Shown piece after piece: positions 39,976-48,784 of a DNA stretch of 56,645 bases (within the stretch, counting starts at the first letter, position 1; each line of letters starts with the position of its first letter). The notes below the pieces were generated by a model. It did not search any database, was not told where the DNA came from, and was given only the letters and a program-made list of their open reading frames with translations. This DNA is from an uncultured Acidobacteriia bacterium (GTDB taxonomy: Bacteria; Acidobacteriota; Terriglobia; Bryobacterales; Bryobacteraceae). The stretch is from positions 1 to 56,645 of the forward strand of contig CAIKAS010000215.1 in NCBI GenBank assembly GCA_903825445.1, read 5' to 3'. Both the position numbers and the translations under genes were made by a program.

Positions 39976-41624
39976 TGCAGCCAGAACGCCCAAAACGTAT
40001 CCCCCGCCGCCGCCAGCACATACTGTTTCCCGTCCACCATGTATGTAGTCGGGCTGTTCGCCACCACCGCACCCAGATTCGCGTGCCACAGAATCTTACC
40101 CGTCGCCGCATCGTATGCCACCAGATTGGTCGCATCATCACCCGCGAAGACAACCCGGCCTGCCGTGCTCAGCACCCCCGGGAACGATCCAAACCGAAAT
40201 CCATCGCCCGGATATTCATGCTGCCACTTGATCTCGCCCGTCCTGTAATCGATCGCCTTCAACGCCGACCTGGCCGCCGCGAACGAATACTCCGAGGAAT
40301 GCGCAAACCCGACAGGCTTCATCGCCGGGTCCTCCAGATGATACACGCTGTACCCTTCGACCGTGTTCACATAAAGCAATCCGGTATCCGGGCTAAAGCT
40401 GGGGGCAGGGAAGTTGGTTGCTCCATCGGAGGTCGGTACCACCAGAGCACCGCCCACCTTCGGCTCCTGCTCCGGGTCCGGTATCGGTTGCCCTTTTTCG
40501 TTGATGCCCTTCGCCCAGTTCACCCGGATGAAAGGTTTCGTCACCAGATCCTTCCCGTTCGTGCGATCCAAAAGAAAGTAGTAGCCGTTGCGATTCGCCT
40601 GTGCCAGAAGCTTGCGCGGTTGTCCCCCAACCGTATCGTCGATCAGTACCGGCACCTCCGTAGCGTCCCAGTCATGCGTGTCGTGCGGCGTGCACTGGAA
40701 GTACCAGGCCATCTTTCCGCTATCCGCATTGAGCGCCACAATCGACGCGGTGTACAGGTTATCGCCAGCCCGTGAATGCCCGTCGAACACGGGGTTCGGC
40801 TGTCCTGTAGTGACATAAAGCAGCTTCAGCTCAGGATCGTACGTCGGCATCTGCCACACGCCGCCGCCACCGTGAATCGCAGCATCCTCGCTGGGCCACG
40901 TTTCAATTCCAGGTTCGCCCTTCCGCGGTGTCACGTTCCAGCGCCACTGCATCTCGCCCGTCTCTGGATCGTGCGCTTCCACCCAGGAATCCAGATCGGA
41001 ACTGTCTCCCCCGGTTGCCACAATCACGTGGTTGCCAGCCACAATCGGCGCAAGGGATGCCGAATGCCCCAGCCCGCCCGGCGCGATTCGTTTATGCCAG
41101 CGCTCTTTCCCCGTAGCCGCGTCGATCGAAACCAGACCCGGCTCCCCCGTTGTCATGAAAAGCCAGTTGCCGTACATAGCCAGCCCGCGGTTGCCGCCAC
41201 CGCCGCCTTTATAAACGAAATGCCAGAGTTGCTTTCCCGTGCGCGATTCGAGCGCGAAGGCGTTGCCCGGCGTCGAGAAGTAGATCACGCCGTTGACGAT
41301 CAGCGGTATCGCGCGGATCGCCGGCACCGTTCCGCCTCCTGATGGCGTCGGCGCGGGATCCGGACCGTCGCCTCCAAAGATCGCGCCCTGATTCGCATTA
41401 CTCACGTGTGAAGCCCATGCCAGCGACAGTTCTCGCACGTTCGAAAAGTCGATCTGTTTCAGCGCACTGTAATGCCGTCCCGTGGAATCGCCGTGATATC
41501 CCGCCCAGACGTCCGTGGGCGTCTTGAGGAGTTGCGTGTTATCGAGCGGCCCGCCCTGCCCGTGCAGCATCGCTGCGGTAAGCGCAAGTGCCGCCATTCC
41601 GGCGCATAAATATCGCCGTCTCAT
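39972..41624 (-). CDS. PQQ-dependent dehydrogenase, second copy
   Basis: A 550-aa quinoprotein paralogous to 16517-18232. It has a signal peptide (residues 1-23), LKTPTDVWAGYHGDSTGRHYS, blades NAFALESRTGKQLWHF, LVSIDAATGKERWHK and VALNADSGKMAWYFQ, the conserved HDTHDWDATEVP segment and the final ATNLVAYDAATGKILWH. Unlike the first copy it has no long glycine tract (only a short KGGGGGNRG). Its start overlaps the stop of the upstream cytochrome c gene by 4 bp. It oxidises an alcohol or sugar in the periplasm, passing electrons to that cytochrome. A decayed copy of its 3' end lies at 37181-37265. Confidence 0.9.
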   Translation of the reverse strand: MRRRYLCAGMAALALTAAMLHGQGGPLDNTQLLKTPTDVWAGYHGDSTGRHYSALKQIDFSNVRELSLAWASHVSNANQGAIFGGDGPDPAPTPSGGGTVPAIRAIPLIVNGVIYFSTPGNAFALESRTGKQLWHFVYKGGGGGNRGLAMYGNWLFMTTGEPGLVSIDAATGKERWHKRIAPGGLGHSASLAPIVAGNHVIVATGGDSSDLDSWVEAHDPETGEMQWRWNVTPRKGEPGIETWPSEDAAIHGGGGVWQMPTYDPELKLLYVTTGQPNPVFDGHSRAGDNLYTASIVALNADSGKMAWYFQCTPHDTHDWDATEVPVLIDDTVGGQPRKLLAQANRNGYYFLLDRTNGKDLVTKPFIRVNWAKGINEKGQPIPDPEQEPKVGGALVVPTSDGATNFPAPSFSPDTGLLYVNTVEGYSVYHLEDPAMKPVGFAHSSEYSFAAARSALKAIDYRTGEIKWQHEYPGDGFRFGSFPGVLSTAGRVVFAGDDATNLVAYDAATGKILWHANLGAVVANSPTTYMVDGKQYVLAAAGDTFWAFWLQ

Positions 41625-42457
41625 TTGGTCACCAGATAAGCCGTCAGATCCTGCATCTGTTTTGTCGTCATACGCCGCATGCTATCGATATGGGCCTCAA
41701 GCGTGTCGTGAATAGCTACCCTCGGCAAGTCGCCATTGCGTGTCACAGTGTGCAGCAAGCCGGAACTATCCCGGTACGTGACCAGAAAATCCGAGACGGT
41801 CACTAACGTTCCACTCACCATCGATCCGTCCGCCAGCTTAATATCCACCGTGCGTGCCGGTTCCGGCGGATCGCCCTTTGCCGCCGGGCCACGCCCGCGC
41901 GGAAGCACGATCCGGTTCTGCAGCATCGTCGCGCTGTATTTCGACCCCACACCCTTCAGGTCACCCTTCACCGAATGGCACGTGTTGCACTTTCCAGCGC
42001 CATTGAAATACGTTTCGCCGTCTTTGGCATTGCCAACCGCGATGTTGGGCGCAACATTACCCCGGCCGCTGGTGGCGAAATCAATGCGCACTCGGAGATA
42101 CATGGCTATGTCGCTCACCTGCGCGTCAGTGAGAGCAATCGGCGGTACCGAACTGTTTTTGTGCCCGCTTGCCACGAATGGTCCCAGTTGCGCGCCGGTC
42201 GGATCCAGCCGCACGCCGGAGGCGCGCACCAGATCCACGCCCAGCGCCGTGCCTCGGGTATCCGCGCCGTGACACGACGCGCACCTGGCCGCGTACACCA
42301 GTTGGCCGCGATCTGCAACCGCCGTATCGATAGGAGGAACCGCAGGGCGACCACCGCGCCCGGAGGCTGCCGACGGCTGCTGCGCCGCGACGAATCCCGC
42401 CAGAAACATAAGAAGGCCAAGCAACGCGATTGTGCAGACTACCCGAAGGCGAGACAT
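41621..42457 (-). CDS. Diheme cytochrome c, partner of the second PQQ dehydrogenase
   Basis: A 278-aa exported cytochrome with an N-terminal hydrophobic signal (IALLGLLMFLAGFVAAQ) and two heme motifs: CASCH (AARCASCHGADTRG) and CNTCH (GKCNTCHSVKG). The region between the second heme and the C-terminus (ADGSMVSGTLVTVSDFLVTYRD...TAYLVTK) matches the equivalent domain of 15538-16491, which confirms a paralogous pair. The segment PRGRGPAAKGDPP occupies the spot where the other copy carries a long Gly/Arg tract. A TAAGAT box 8 nt before the ATG and absence of SD suggest leaderless expression. Confidence 0.88.
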   Translation of the reverse strand: MSRLRVVCTIALLGLLMFLAGFVAAQQPSAASGRGGRPAVPPIDTAVADRGQLVYAARCASCHGADTRGTALGVDLVRASGVRLDPTGAQLGPFVASGHKNSSVPPIALTDAQVSDIAMYLRVRIDFATSGRGNVAPNIAVGNAKDGETYFNGAGKCNTCHSVKGDLKGVGSKYSATMLQNRIVLPRGRGPAAKGDPPEPARTVDIKLADGSMVSGTLVTVSDFLVTYRDSSGLLHTVTRNGDLPRVAIHDTLEAHIDSMRRMTTKQMQDLTAYLVTK

Positions 42458-42548
42458 CAGGATTTATCTTATGTCAGGCAGCCGCGTTACCTCCTGGCTG
42501 GCAGCGTCCAGCCCGCCTCAGTCGGCTCGGCCACTGCGAACGTACTGG

Positions 42549-42581
42549 TACTCCCAATCTGCATTTTCTGCTTTCTATAAT
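42549..42581 (+). promoter_or_regulatory. Promoter and shared motif of the second PEP-CTERM gene
   Basis: TATAAT (42576-42581) is a consensus -10. TACTCCCAATC (42549-42559) ends 16 nt before it and also occurs upstream of the other PEP-CTERM gene (30843-30853). The -35 region is weak, so an activator may bind the shared motif. Confidence 0.5.
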
Positions 42582-42659
42582 CTACTCGTTAGTGTTACTC
42601 TTTGAAATTCTTCGAGGGCATCACTGTTTGAGCCTCCTGGATTGAGAGGACAAACGGTC

Positions 42660-43799
42660 ATGAATATTTCTCGGGGGACTGCCGCGCGTTCAGCGCTGGC
42701 TGTCGCGTTGTTGTTTTTTGCTGGTCGGGCTTTTGGCAGCTCGATCCAGTACACAATCACCACCTACAACCTCCCCGGCTTCACGCCCATCGCCATAAGC
42801 GGTGACTATATTGCCGGAGATCTGACGGTCGGCGGCGTGGTGCATGCCGCCCTGTTGCACAATGGTTCCCTTACAGACCTCGGGGCCGGGCCGGGCGGAG
42901 TCTCCGCAACTGTCCTGGGCGTGAATAGCGCAGGCCAGGTCGTGGGCCAGACGGGGTCGGGCCAGACGGGATCACCCCGAGCTATTCTGTGGTCCGGCGG
43001 CACGGCTACCGATATAACGCCGCAAGGTATGACCGCCGCAGCGGCGACCGGAATCAATTCATCAGGACAGGTTGTCGGAATCAACTATACAAACCCCAAC
43101 GCATATGCGGACTCATGGTTTGTGGAAAATCTGAGCGGAGGAAGCACCGCAATTGGCGGGCACGACTTTCTCGATGCCTCTGGCGGTCTCGTTTACCCTG
43201 GTGCAGATGGGCTGACCGGAACATATCTGAACGCCAACGGCGATGTTCTGGCATCTCCATTTTACGGTTGGGAATCTCTCGACATCGGCGGGACTATCAC
43301 GACGATTGAACCCTCAACATACTTCTACGGTGCCGTCACCGGCCTGAACGACAGCGGTGAGGTCATTGGGAGTTCTGAGGGTCTAAGCGACAGTCCGTTC
43401 GGCTACTCGTATGATCCGAACACCGCCGCCTACACAAACCTCGGCTTCTGTCCCACAGGCATAAATGACGCAGGGACGATAGTGGGTGACCAGACCTGTA
43501 ATCCCAACGGGGCTACTGGGGAAGTCAGGATTGCTGGCCAAAACTATCTTCTAAGTCAGATCGTTTCAGGTTTGAACGGTGCGACCATGTACTGGACGGT
43601 TGGAATCAATGCGGAAGGGCAGATTCTTGGTTACGGTACGGACTCAACCGGTGCGCCCATCACCTACCTGCTTACGCAATCGGGTGCAAGCGCGCCCGAG
43701 CCGACAGCATGGCTCTTGTTTGGCGGCGGCCTCGTCGCTGTGTTGTTCGCCAAGCCCGCACTCAGGCGCAACTCGCGAGCACACCGCCTCCGGCGCTGA
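42660..43799 (+). CDS. PEP-CTERM surface protein with HAF repeats
   Basis: A 379-aa exported protein. The ATG at 42660 follows GAGAGGA; an in-frame TTG at 42642 is less likely. After the signal (SALAVALLFFAGRAFG) the mature region is built of HAF-type repeats, each ending in a VNSAGQVVGQ, INSSGQVVGI or LNDSGEVIGS-like step, seen at least four times. The C-terminus SAPEPTAWLLFGGGLVAVLFAKPALRRNSRAHRLRR has the PEP motif, a hydrophobic helix and a basic tail. The family is sorted by an exosortase and linked to exopolysaccharide; no exosortase gene is in the window. Confidence 0.9.
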   Translation: MNISRGTAARSALAVALLFFAGRAFGSSIQYTITTYNLPGFTPIAISGDYIAGDLTVGGVVHAALLHNGSLTDLGAGPGGVSATVLGVNSAGQVVGQTGSGQTGSPRAILWSGGTATDITPQGMTAAAATGINSSGQVVGINYTNPNAYADSWFVENLSGGSTAIGGHDFLDASGGLVYPGADGLTGTYLNANGDVLASPFYGWESLDIGGTITTIEPSTYFYGAVTGLNDSGEVIGSSEGLSDSPFGYSYDPNTAAYTNLGFCPTGINDAGTIVGDQTCNPNGATGEVRIAGQNYLLSQIVSGLNGATMYWTVGINAEGQILGYGTDSTGAPITYLLTQSGASAPEPTAWLLFGGGLVAVLFAKPALRRNSRAHRLRR

Positions 43800-43857
43800 A
43801 CGCGAGTCTCTTGCATGCGGATTACAAAGAATGTTTACCCCCTGAATGCTTATTCTG

Positions 43858-43887
43858 TTGACAATGTTCAGGCAGATTCAACATAAT
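43858..43887 (+). promoter_or_regulatory. Strong promoter of the Sel1-repeat gene
   Basis: TTGACA (43858-43863), an 18-nt spacer and CATAAT (43882-43887) form the best sigma-70-like promoter in the window. The leader to the GTG at 44064 is about 170 nt with no ORF I can support. Confidence 0.7.
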
Positions 43888-44063
43888 GGTTTTCCGTTCC
43901 GATAGATTTGGATCGCGAGGATTTCAAAAGGGTTTGAACTCCTCTCCTTCCCCGTTCGACATCTGTATTTGGCCGCTGCGCCGTCTGGCGCTTCTTCCTG
44001 GATGGATGTTTTCACAGGACACGTGTGTGACGCGTTTAGTTGACCGAAAAAGGGGCCTTACGA

Positions 44064-46391
44064 GTGCGTTCATACATCGCGGTTTTCGTCTTTCTGATTG
44101 CGGTCAGTCTTTCATTCGCCCAGCAGAGCGACGATATTTCTTCTCTTCTGGAGCTGTCCCAGTCGGGTGATGCGAAAGCTCAACTCAGTCTCGCGGCTGC
44201 GATGGCGAAATCCAAAAACTATAAAGGCGCCCTGGTTTGGATGACCAAAGCGGCCGAGCAGGGGCTACCAGGTGCGCAACGCCAGCTTGGCCTCTGGTAC
44301 AACCTGGGAATCGGGATGAACAAGCCGCACTATGATCAGGCGATGCTCTGGTATCAGAAGGCGGCCGACCAGGGAGACAAGCTCGCCGAATTCTATATCG
44401 GCCAACTCTATGAATCTGGTCAGGGAGTTCACAAGGACTTGGTGCAGGCGGCGTACTGGTTCCGCAAGGCGTCGGCCGAGGGACTAAAGTTCTCCCCGGA
44501 AAAACTCGCCGATTTGAACAAGAAGGGGATACAAATCGCGGCAGCGCCGAATCCGCAGCCGCCTCCGGTGAGCGCCAATCCTGTCGTCGCCGCAAACGTG
44601 CCGCCGGCGCCAGCAGCCGTAGTGCCATCGACTCCACCGCCCGCCCCCATCATCCAATACGAGACGATCGACAAGAATACGGACCTTCGCAGGATCTCTG
44701 GCCAAAACGTCATCTACCTTCTCAAGATGCGGCAACGCAACGGAAAGTTCTCGCTGAAGAAGAGCAAGAAGGCACCACCGCACGACTGGGTATTCTTTCA
44801 GGCCACGCTGGGCGCATGCGCACTGGCGTCTCCCGTAAACCACTTCAGTTTCGAGTGTGCGGAACTCGGCTCGGCATTCGCAGATTTAGGAAACACCGAC
44901 GCGGCGAAAGCCGTTTTTGAGAGCGCTCCTGGATGCCAAACGTGGTGGAGCGACCAGGGTGGGTCAGGTTGTCTGAGTTCCACGGGCATGAGCAAACTGA
45001 AGCCTCTTTTCCCGCCGAATGACTTCGAAGCCCTGGCCAAAATTGCCTGTCAGCGGGAGAACGATGCGGTTGGCTGCTCGGCCGTGGGACTGCGGCCCGT
45101 TGGTGAGGCGAAAGCCGAGCCCGCCGTTCCCTTGTCGCCCGAGGACATCGAAAATAAGATCAGTATCCTTGAGATTCAAATCGACGGCGAAGAGCAGATC
45201 GCCCGCAACGACGAGAGCAGTGCAGCCAACTTCGCCACCAACAGCAACTGCACGGGCGGTCTGGGCAACGCGATATGTATGGCAGTCAACGCGGCCGGTG
45301 CGGCCAAAATGCGAGCCGATGCCAACAAGCATCACAATGCCGCCGACGCCTACCGACGCCAGGTACAACAATTGCGGGGTGAGGCAGTGCAGTCCGTTCA
45401 AAGACGCGATTCGAGTTTCGCGGGTAATCTGACCCAAACAACGAACCAGAACCCCGCGGGCTCCATCCAGCAGACCGCGAACCAGCAGGCGGCCGCTATC
45501 CGTGCGATTGGCGACAAAAACGCGGCCGCGCAGCAACCGGTTGTGCGCTCGTCGGTGTCTGCGGCCAGCCAACAACCGGTAACAACAGCGGCGGTCCAGC
45601 AATCGACCACTACAAGCCAAACCACCGCCATCCTTCCCCCAACTGTTTATCCTGACGCGCCTCTTACCATATCGTTCCAGGGAACCAACCCACTACTGCC
45701 GGGGCACGCCACCGTAATTTCAGACCCCGCCGGGATCAACTGCCCCGTGAATTGCTCTTTTCAGTTTCCGAAGGGCGTGCGTGTCATGCTTTACGCGAAA
45801 GCCGACGAGTCGTCGGCCATTCATATCATGAACTGTATGTACGCTCCGTCCGTGACGCCCCTGGTAGCCGGGAATTCCATGGCCTGTAGCCCGGAGACGC
45901 CCTGGACTGGCGGAAACGTGATTGTCTATGTGGATCCCTACGTCTCTGTAACATCGCGGTCAAATCCTCCCTCGGCGCCTCCCGTGCCGCAGCAATCACC
46001 TGGCGCGACCTTGAATGGCAGTGCGACTCCGTCGCAGGTAACGGGTGCGGCCTCTGGCCAGACCAGCGCAGGTCTCACCGTTCCCGGGGGCCAGTACAAT
46101 AACTGCATCACTTCGTTTTACGATCCTAAGATTTACAACTGGCTCGCTTTCCGTAACAACTGCGCCCAAACCCTTCATGTAACCTGGATCTTTGGAACCG
46201 ACACTGGCATCGGAAGTTCTGCGGACATCAGCTCTGGAGCCAGCGCTAATACAGGATATTCGAGTTCTGAAGTCAGCGCTAAGAACGGTTGGGAAGTATA
46301 CGTGTGTCCCGCGGGAGATCTATCCGTTGACACTGCGGGTAATGCGATTCGTGGCGGCAAAGCTCAGCCATATGTTTGCAAAATGAAGTGA
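44064..46391 (+). CDS. Secreted Sel1-repeat protein
   Basis: About 775 aa. I choose GTG 44064 because GGGG-rich SD (AAAAAGGGG) sits 8 nt upstream and the signal peptide (RSYIAVFVFLIAVSLSFAQQ) starts there. Residues ~20-150 contain about three Sel1/TPR-like repeats (AKAQLSLAAAMAKSKNYKGALVWMTKAAEQG, AQRQLGLWYNLGIGM..AMLWYQKAADQGD, AEFYIGQLYESGQGVHKDLVQAAYWFRKASAEG). A Pro linker, a cysteine-rich central region, a Gln/Thr low-complexity stretch (about 445-535) and two C-terminal beta-type regions with paired cysteines follow. Sel1 proteins mediate protein contacts. Its exact role is unknown. It has its own strong promoter. Confidence 0.8.
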   Translation: MRSYIAVFVFLIAVSLSFAQQSDDISSLLELSQSGDAKAQLSLAAAMAKSKNYKGALVWMTKAAEQGLPGAQRQLGLWYNLGIGMNKPHYDQAMLWYQKAADQGDKLAEFYIGQLYESGQGVHKDLVQAAYWFRKASAEGLKFSPEKLADLNKKGIQIAAAPNPQPPPVSANPVVAANVPPAPAAVVPSTPPPAPIIQYETIDKNTDLRRISGQNVIYLLKMRQRNGKFSLKKSKKAPPHDWVFFQATLGACALASPVNHFSFECAELGSAFADLGNTDAAKAVFESAPGCQTWWSDQGGSGCLSSTGMSKLKPLFPPNDFEALAKIACQRENDAVGCSAVGLRPVGEAKAEPAVPLSPEDIENKISILEIQIDGEEQIARNDESSAANFATNSNCTGGLGNAICMAVNAAGAAKMRADANKHHNAADAYRRQVQQLRGEAVQSVQRRDSSFAGNLTQTTNQNPAGSIQQTANQQAAAIRAIGDKNAAAQQPVVRSSVSAASQQPVTTAAVQQSTTTSQTTAILPPTVYPDAPLTISFQGTNPLLPGHATVISDPAGINCPVNCSFQFPKGVRVMLYAKADESSAIHIMNCMYAPSVTPLVAGNSMACSPETPWTGGNVIVYVDPYVSVTSRSNPPSAPPVPQQSPGATLNGSATPSQVTGAASGQTSAGLTVPGGQYNNCITSFYDPKIYNWLAFRNNCAQTLHVTWIFGTDTGIGSSADISSGASANTGYSSSEVSAKNGWEVYVCPAGDLSVDTAGNAIRGGKAQPYVCKMK

Positions 46392-46402
46392 ATTGCCTTG
46401 TT

Positions 46403-48034
46403 CTATCGGTCAGTGATTTTCAAAGCCAAATCCTGAAAACTCCCGCGATCCACCGTAATCGCATCCGCACTGTCCAGCATTCGAAACAGAACATTCGGCT
46501 CATCCAGCCGGGGCACAATTTGTTGAGAAATCGCCAGCACGCGATATTCGCCTGCCGCGAGTCCGGCGAAGCGGAACTGCCCATTGTCGTCTCCGGTGGT
46601 GCGTTTCGTTGCTAGGAAGATATTCTCGGGTGACGCCGGCCATCTGACCAGCACCACATACGGCTTGCCGACCAGCGTATCGCCATCCATGACCGAGCCG
46701 GTAACCGTCGCCGGCTTATTATCTATTACGACTTCAAGCAACTGGCTCGGAGAACCGCCATCGGTAACAAAAATGTTGCCGCCTAACGCGATCCCGTTGT
46801 AGCGGACCTCCCTCACGAAGTAGCCAGTGCCCAGGCCCGAAACTGTAAGTCGCTCCCGCGCAAGAGGCACTTCGGGAAAGCGGAAGTTGCCGTCGGCGTC
46901 CGGGGTCACAGGCTGCCTTTCATCAACGAACTGAAGCGACCCTTGCGTTTGCAGCGCGAGCTTGATCGTTGTCAGTACAGGGCCTTTAGCTCCATCCGCG
47001 ACGAGGATCCGCCCCGCAACATCGGGACCGGTCACCATCGAGACTTTGATATCGAAATTGCGATCCGTTACTTCGAACGGCATCACAACGCGCTTCCTGT
47101 GCTCTGCCTTTCCCGAATCAAAAAGATACAGCATATAGCTTCCGGGCTGGAGGGTGCGCAGCAGAAAATCACCTCCACAGGAAACCTGGCCGGCCGCAGA
47201 TACCTCAAACTGTTTCATTTCTGCGTCGATCATCATCTTCTCTTCCGGCGCACAACCGGCGGAAGGTATGGACACGCGCACCCTGTAAAACGACGTCTTC
47301 TTCACTCGAATCGTTCCAACGCTGGCTGATCCTCCGGGCTCAAGCCGCACCAGGCTTGCGGAGTCCAGCCCGTATCCACCTGGCCAATACGCATTGCGGT
47401 AATCGACATCTACCGTCTCAAGATCTCGCTCAGTGAATTGCGTCATCAAGCGATCCTTACTGAGAGTCTGCGGCGTCACCTGCGCAACATAGTTTCCAGG
47501 CTCCCGGTCTTGAGACACGAACCGCCCATCTTCATCCGTCGGCGGCACTTTACCGCCGGTCCAAATCGCTTCACCACGGCTGAAGTGGACACCCATCACC
47601 TGGACGTGGAAGTTCGCAAGCGGCATCCCGGTCTCATCGTCCACTACACGTCCTGTAATCTCCCCCGTGCGTGACAGCGAAAACCGCAGAGTGTGGGACA
47701 AATGATCCTTATCCACCATCACTTCCTGCTGCGCGCCGCTTAGGCTGCCTGTTGATTCGCTATAGCCCGGCTTCTTCACCCTCACAAGATAGTTCGCGAA
47801 TTTATCTGTCTCGAGCTTCACCGCGCCCTGCAGGTCCGTCTTGCCGTTTGCCACTTCAGTGTATTTGGGGGGCTGGAACGCATATTCCGCGACCGTGACC
47901 TCAGCGTCTGGCACAGGCCGATTCAGCCCTGCCTCCATGACGACTACGTTGATCGCGCCTCGTGGAGCAGCCGCATCCTGCGCCCACGCCGCGATTCCGG
48001 CGAGCCATAGCAAGGGCAAAATGATTCGCGACAT
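46403..48034 (-). CDS. Secreted carboxypeptidase-regulatory-like repeat protein
   Basis: A 543-aa exported protein. The signal (PLLWLAGIAAWAQ) is followed by repeated transthyretin-like domains: NVVVMEAGLNRPVPDAEVTVAEY, GEITGRVVDDETGMPLANFHVQV, DVAGRILVADGAKGPVLTTIK and ATVTGSVMDGDTLVGKPYVVLV. No catalytic domain is present. In Acidobacteriota such proteins are common, and usually lie near TonB receptors; a scaffold or ligand-binding role is only a guess. A TACTAT box lies 8 nt before the ATG, with no clear SD sequence, so it may be leaderless. Confidence 0.8.
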   Translation of the reverse strand: MSRIILPLLWLAGIAAWAQDAAAPRGAINVVVMEAGLNRPVPDAEVTVAEYAFQPPKYTEVANGKTDLQGAVKLETDKFANYLVRVKKPGYSESTGSLSGAQQEVMVDKDHLSHTLRFSLSRTGEITGRVVDDETGMPLANFHVQVMGVHFSRGEAIWTGGKVPPTDEDGRFVSQDREPGNYVAQVTPQTLSKDRLMTQFTERDLETVDVDYRNAYWPGGYGLDSASLVRLEPGGSASVGTIRVKKTSFYRVRVSIPSAGCAPEEKMMIDAEMKQFEVSAAGQVSCGGDFLLRTLQPGSYMLYLFDSGKAEHRKRVVMPFEVTDRNFDIKVSMVTGPDVAGRILVADGAKGPVLTTIKLALQTQGSLQFVDERQPVTPDADGNFRFPEVPLARERLTVSGLGTGYFVREVRYNGIALGGNIFVTDGGSPSQLLEVVIDNKPATVTGSVMDGDTLVGKPYVVLVRWPASPENIFLATKRTTGDDNGQFRFAGLAAGEYRVLAISQQIVPRLDEPNVLFRMLDSADAITVDRGSFQDLALKITDR

Positions 48035-48091
48035 ACCTACAGATAGTAACCGATTTTCGGTACCTGCTGACTGGAGAGGAAAAGCTCGTCT

Positions 48092-48655
48092 TTAGCTGGC
48101 GGGCAGCGTAAAGCTCGGCTCACTATCCTCGCCCACGGATGTATCTCGCTCCCATCCTTCGTTCTCCAGCTTCAGCACATGGATCGCCACCGCGTTTCCG
48201 TTTGCATCAAGGTCCGGAAGGGCGGTAAACTCCGACGGCCAGCAGCGGTAGATCGTATAGGCGATCACCTTCTGACCGGCTTCGTTGTAAACCTCAAGAA
48301 TCAGATCCCTCCGAAAGTCCTTGAGCGACACGTCCTGATTTCCGCTTGCACCTTGCTGGTCGTCCGCAGTCGAGTTATGGTAATCCCGGACTTTGTTGGC
48401 CCATTGCTCAAACTCCATATCGTGCGTCACGCCGCGTTCCAGGGTGATGGGCGAGTAATCGCTCTGACCGGGCATGCGGCGAGGCGTGCTCGGGTCGCCG
48501 TCGGCACGGTGCGAAATCACCTGCTTCGTCTGCCTCAGCGCGCTCACCTTGGAAATACCAGCAACGTACTTGCCGTCCCGCCTCACCCGAAACTTGTAAT
48601 TGCTGTAGGGATCGTACCGATAGGTGGCCTTGGGAAACTGCGTGTTAGTGGGCAT
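48092..48655 (-). CDS. Orphan phage-tail-tube-like (gp19/contractile injection) protein
   Basis: A 187-aa protein. The ATG at 48655 is preferred to an ORF start at 48754 because it matches the family's N-terminus. The sequence shows the tube-protein pattern: YSNYKFRVRRDGKYVAGISKVSALR, RMPGQSDYSPITLERGVTHDMEFEQWANKV, DLILEVYNEAGQKVIAYTIYRCWPSEFTALPDLDANGNAVAIHVLKLENEGWERD. This fits the T4 gp19-like tail tube used in phages and extracellular contractile injection systems. No sheath, baseplate, spike or ATPase gene is nearby, so the protein is either an orphan, acts with components elsewhere, or has been co-opted. Confidence 0.8.
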   Translation of the reverse strand: MPTNTQFPKATYRYDPYSNYKFRVRRDGKYVAGISKVSALRQTKQVISHRADGDPSTPRRMPGQSDYSPITLERGVTHDMEFEQWANKVRDYHNSTADDQQGASGNQDVSLKDFRRDLILEVYNEAGQKVIAYTIYRCWPSEFTALPDLDANGNAVAIHVLKLENEGWERDTSVGEDSEPSFTLPAS

Positions 48656-48784
48656 AATGATGTCCGTCGATCGCGGGCAGGCAGCTCCAGACGTAATTAT
48701 GGCGTATTCTTGCGACCATGGTCGATGCCCTGGCCAAAGGAGGGCGCGCTCCATCGGACCCGCTTGGGCGTCACGGCCATCGTT

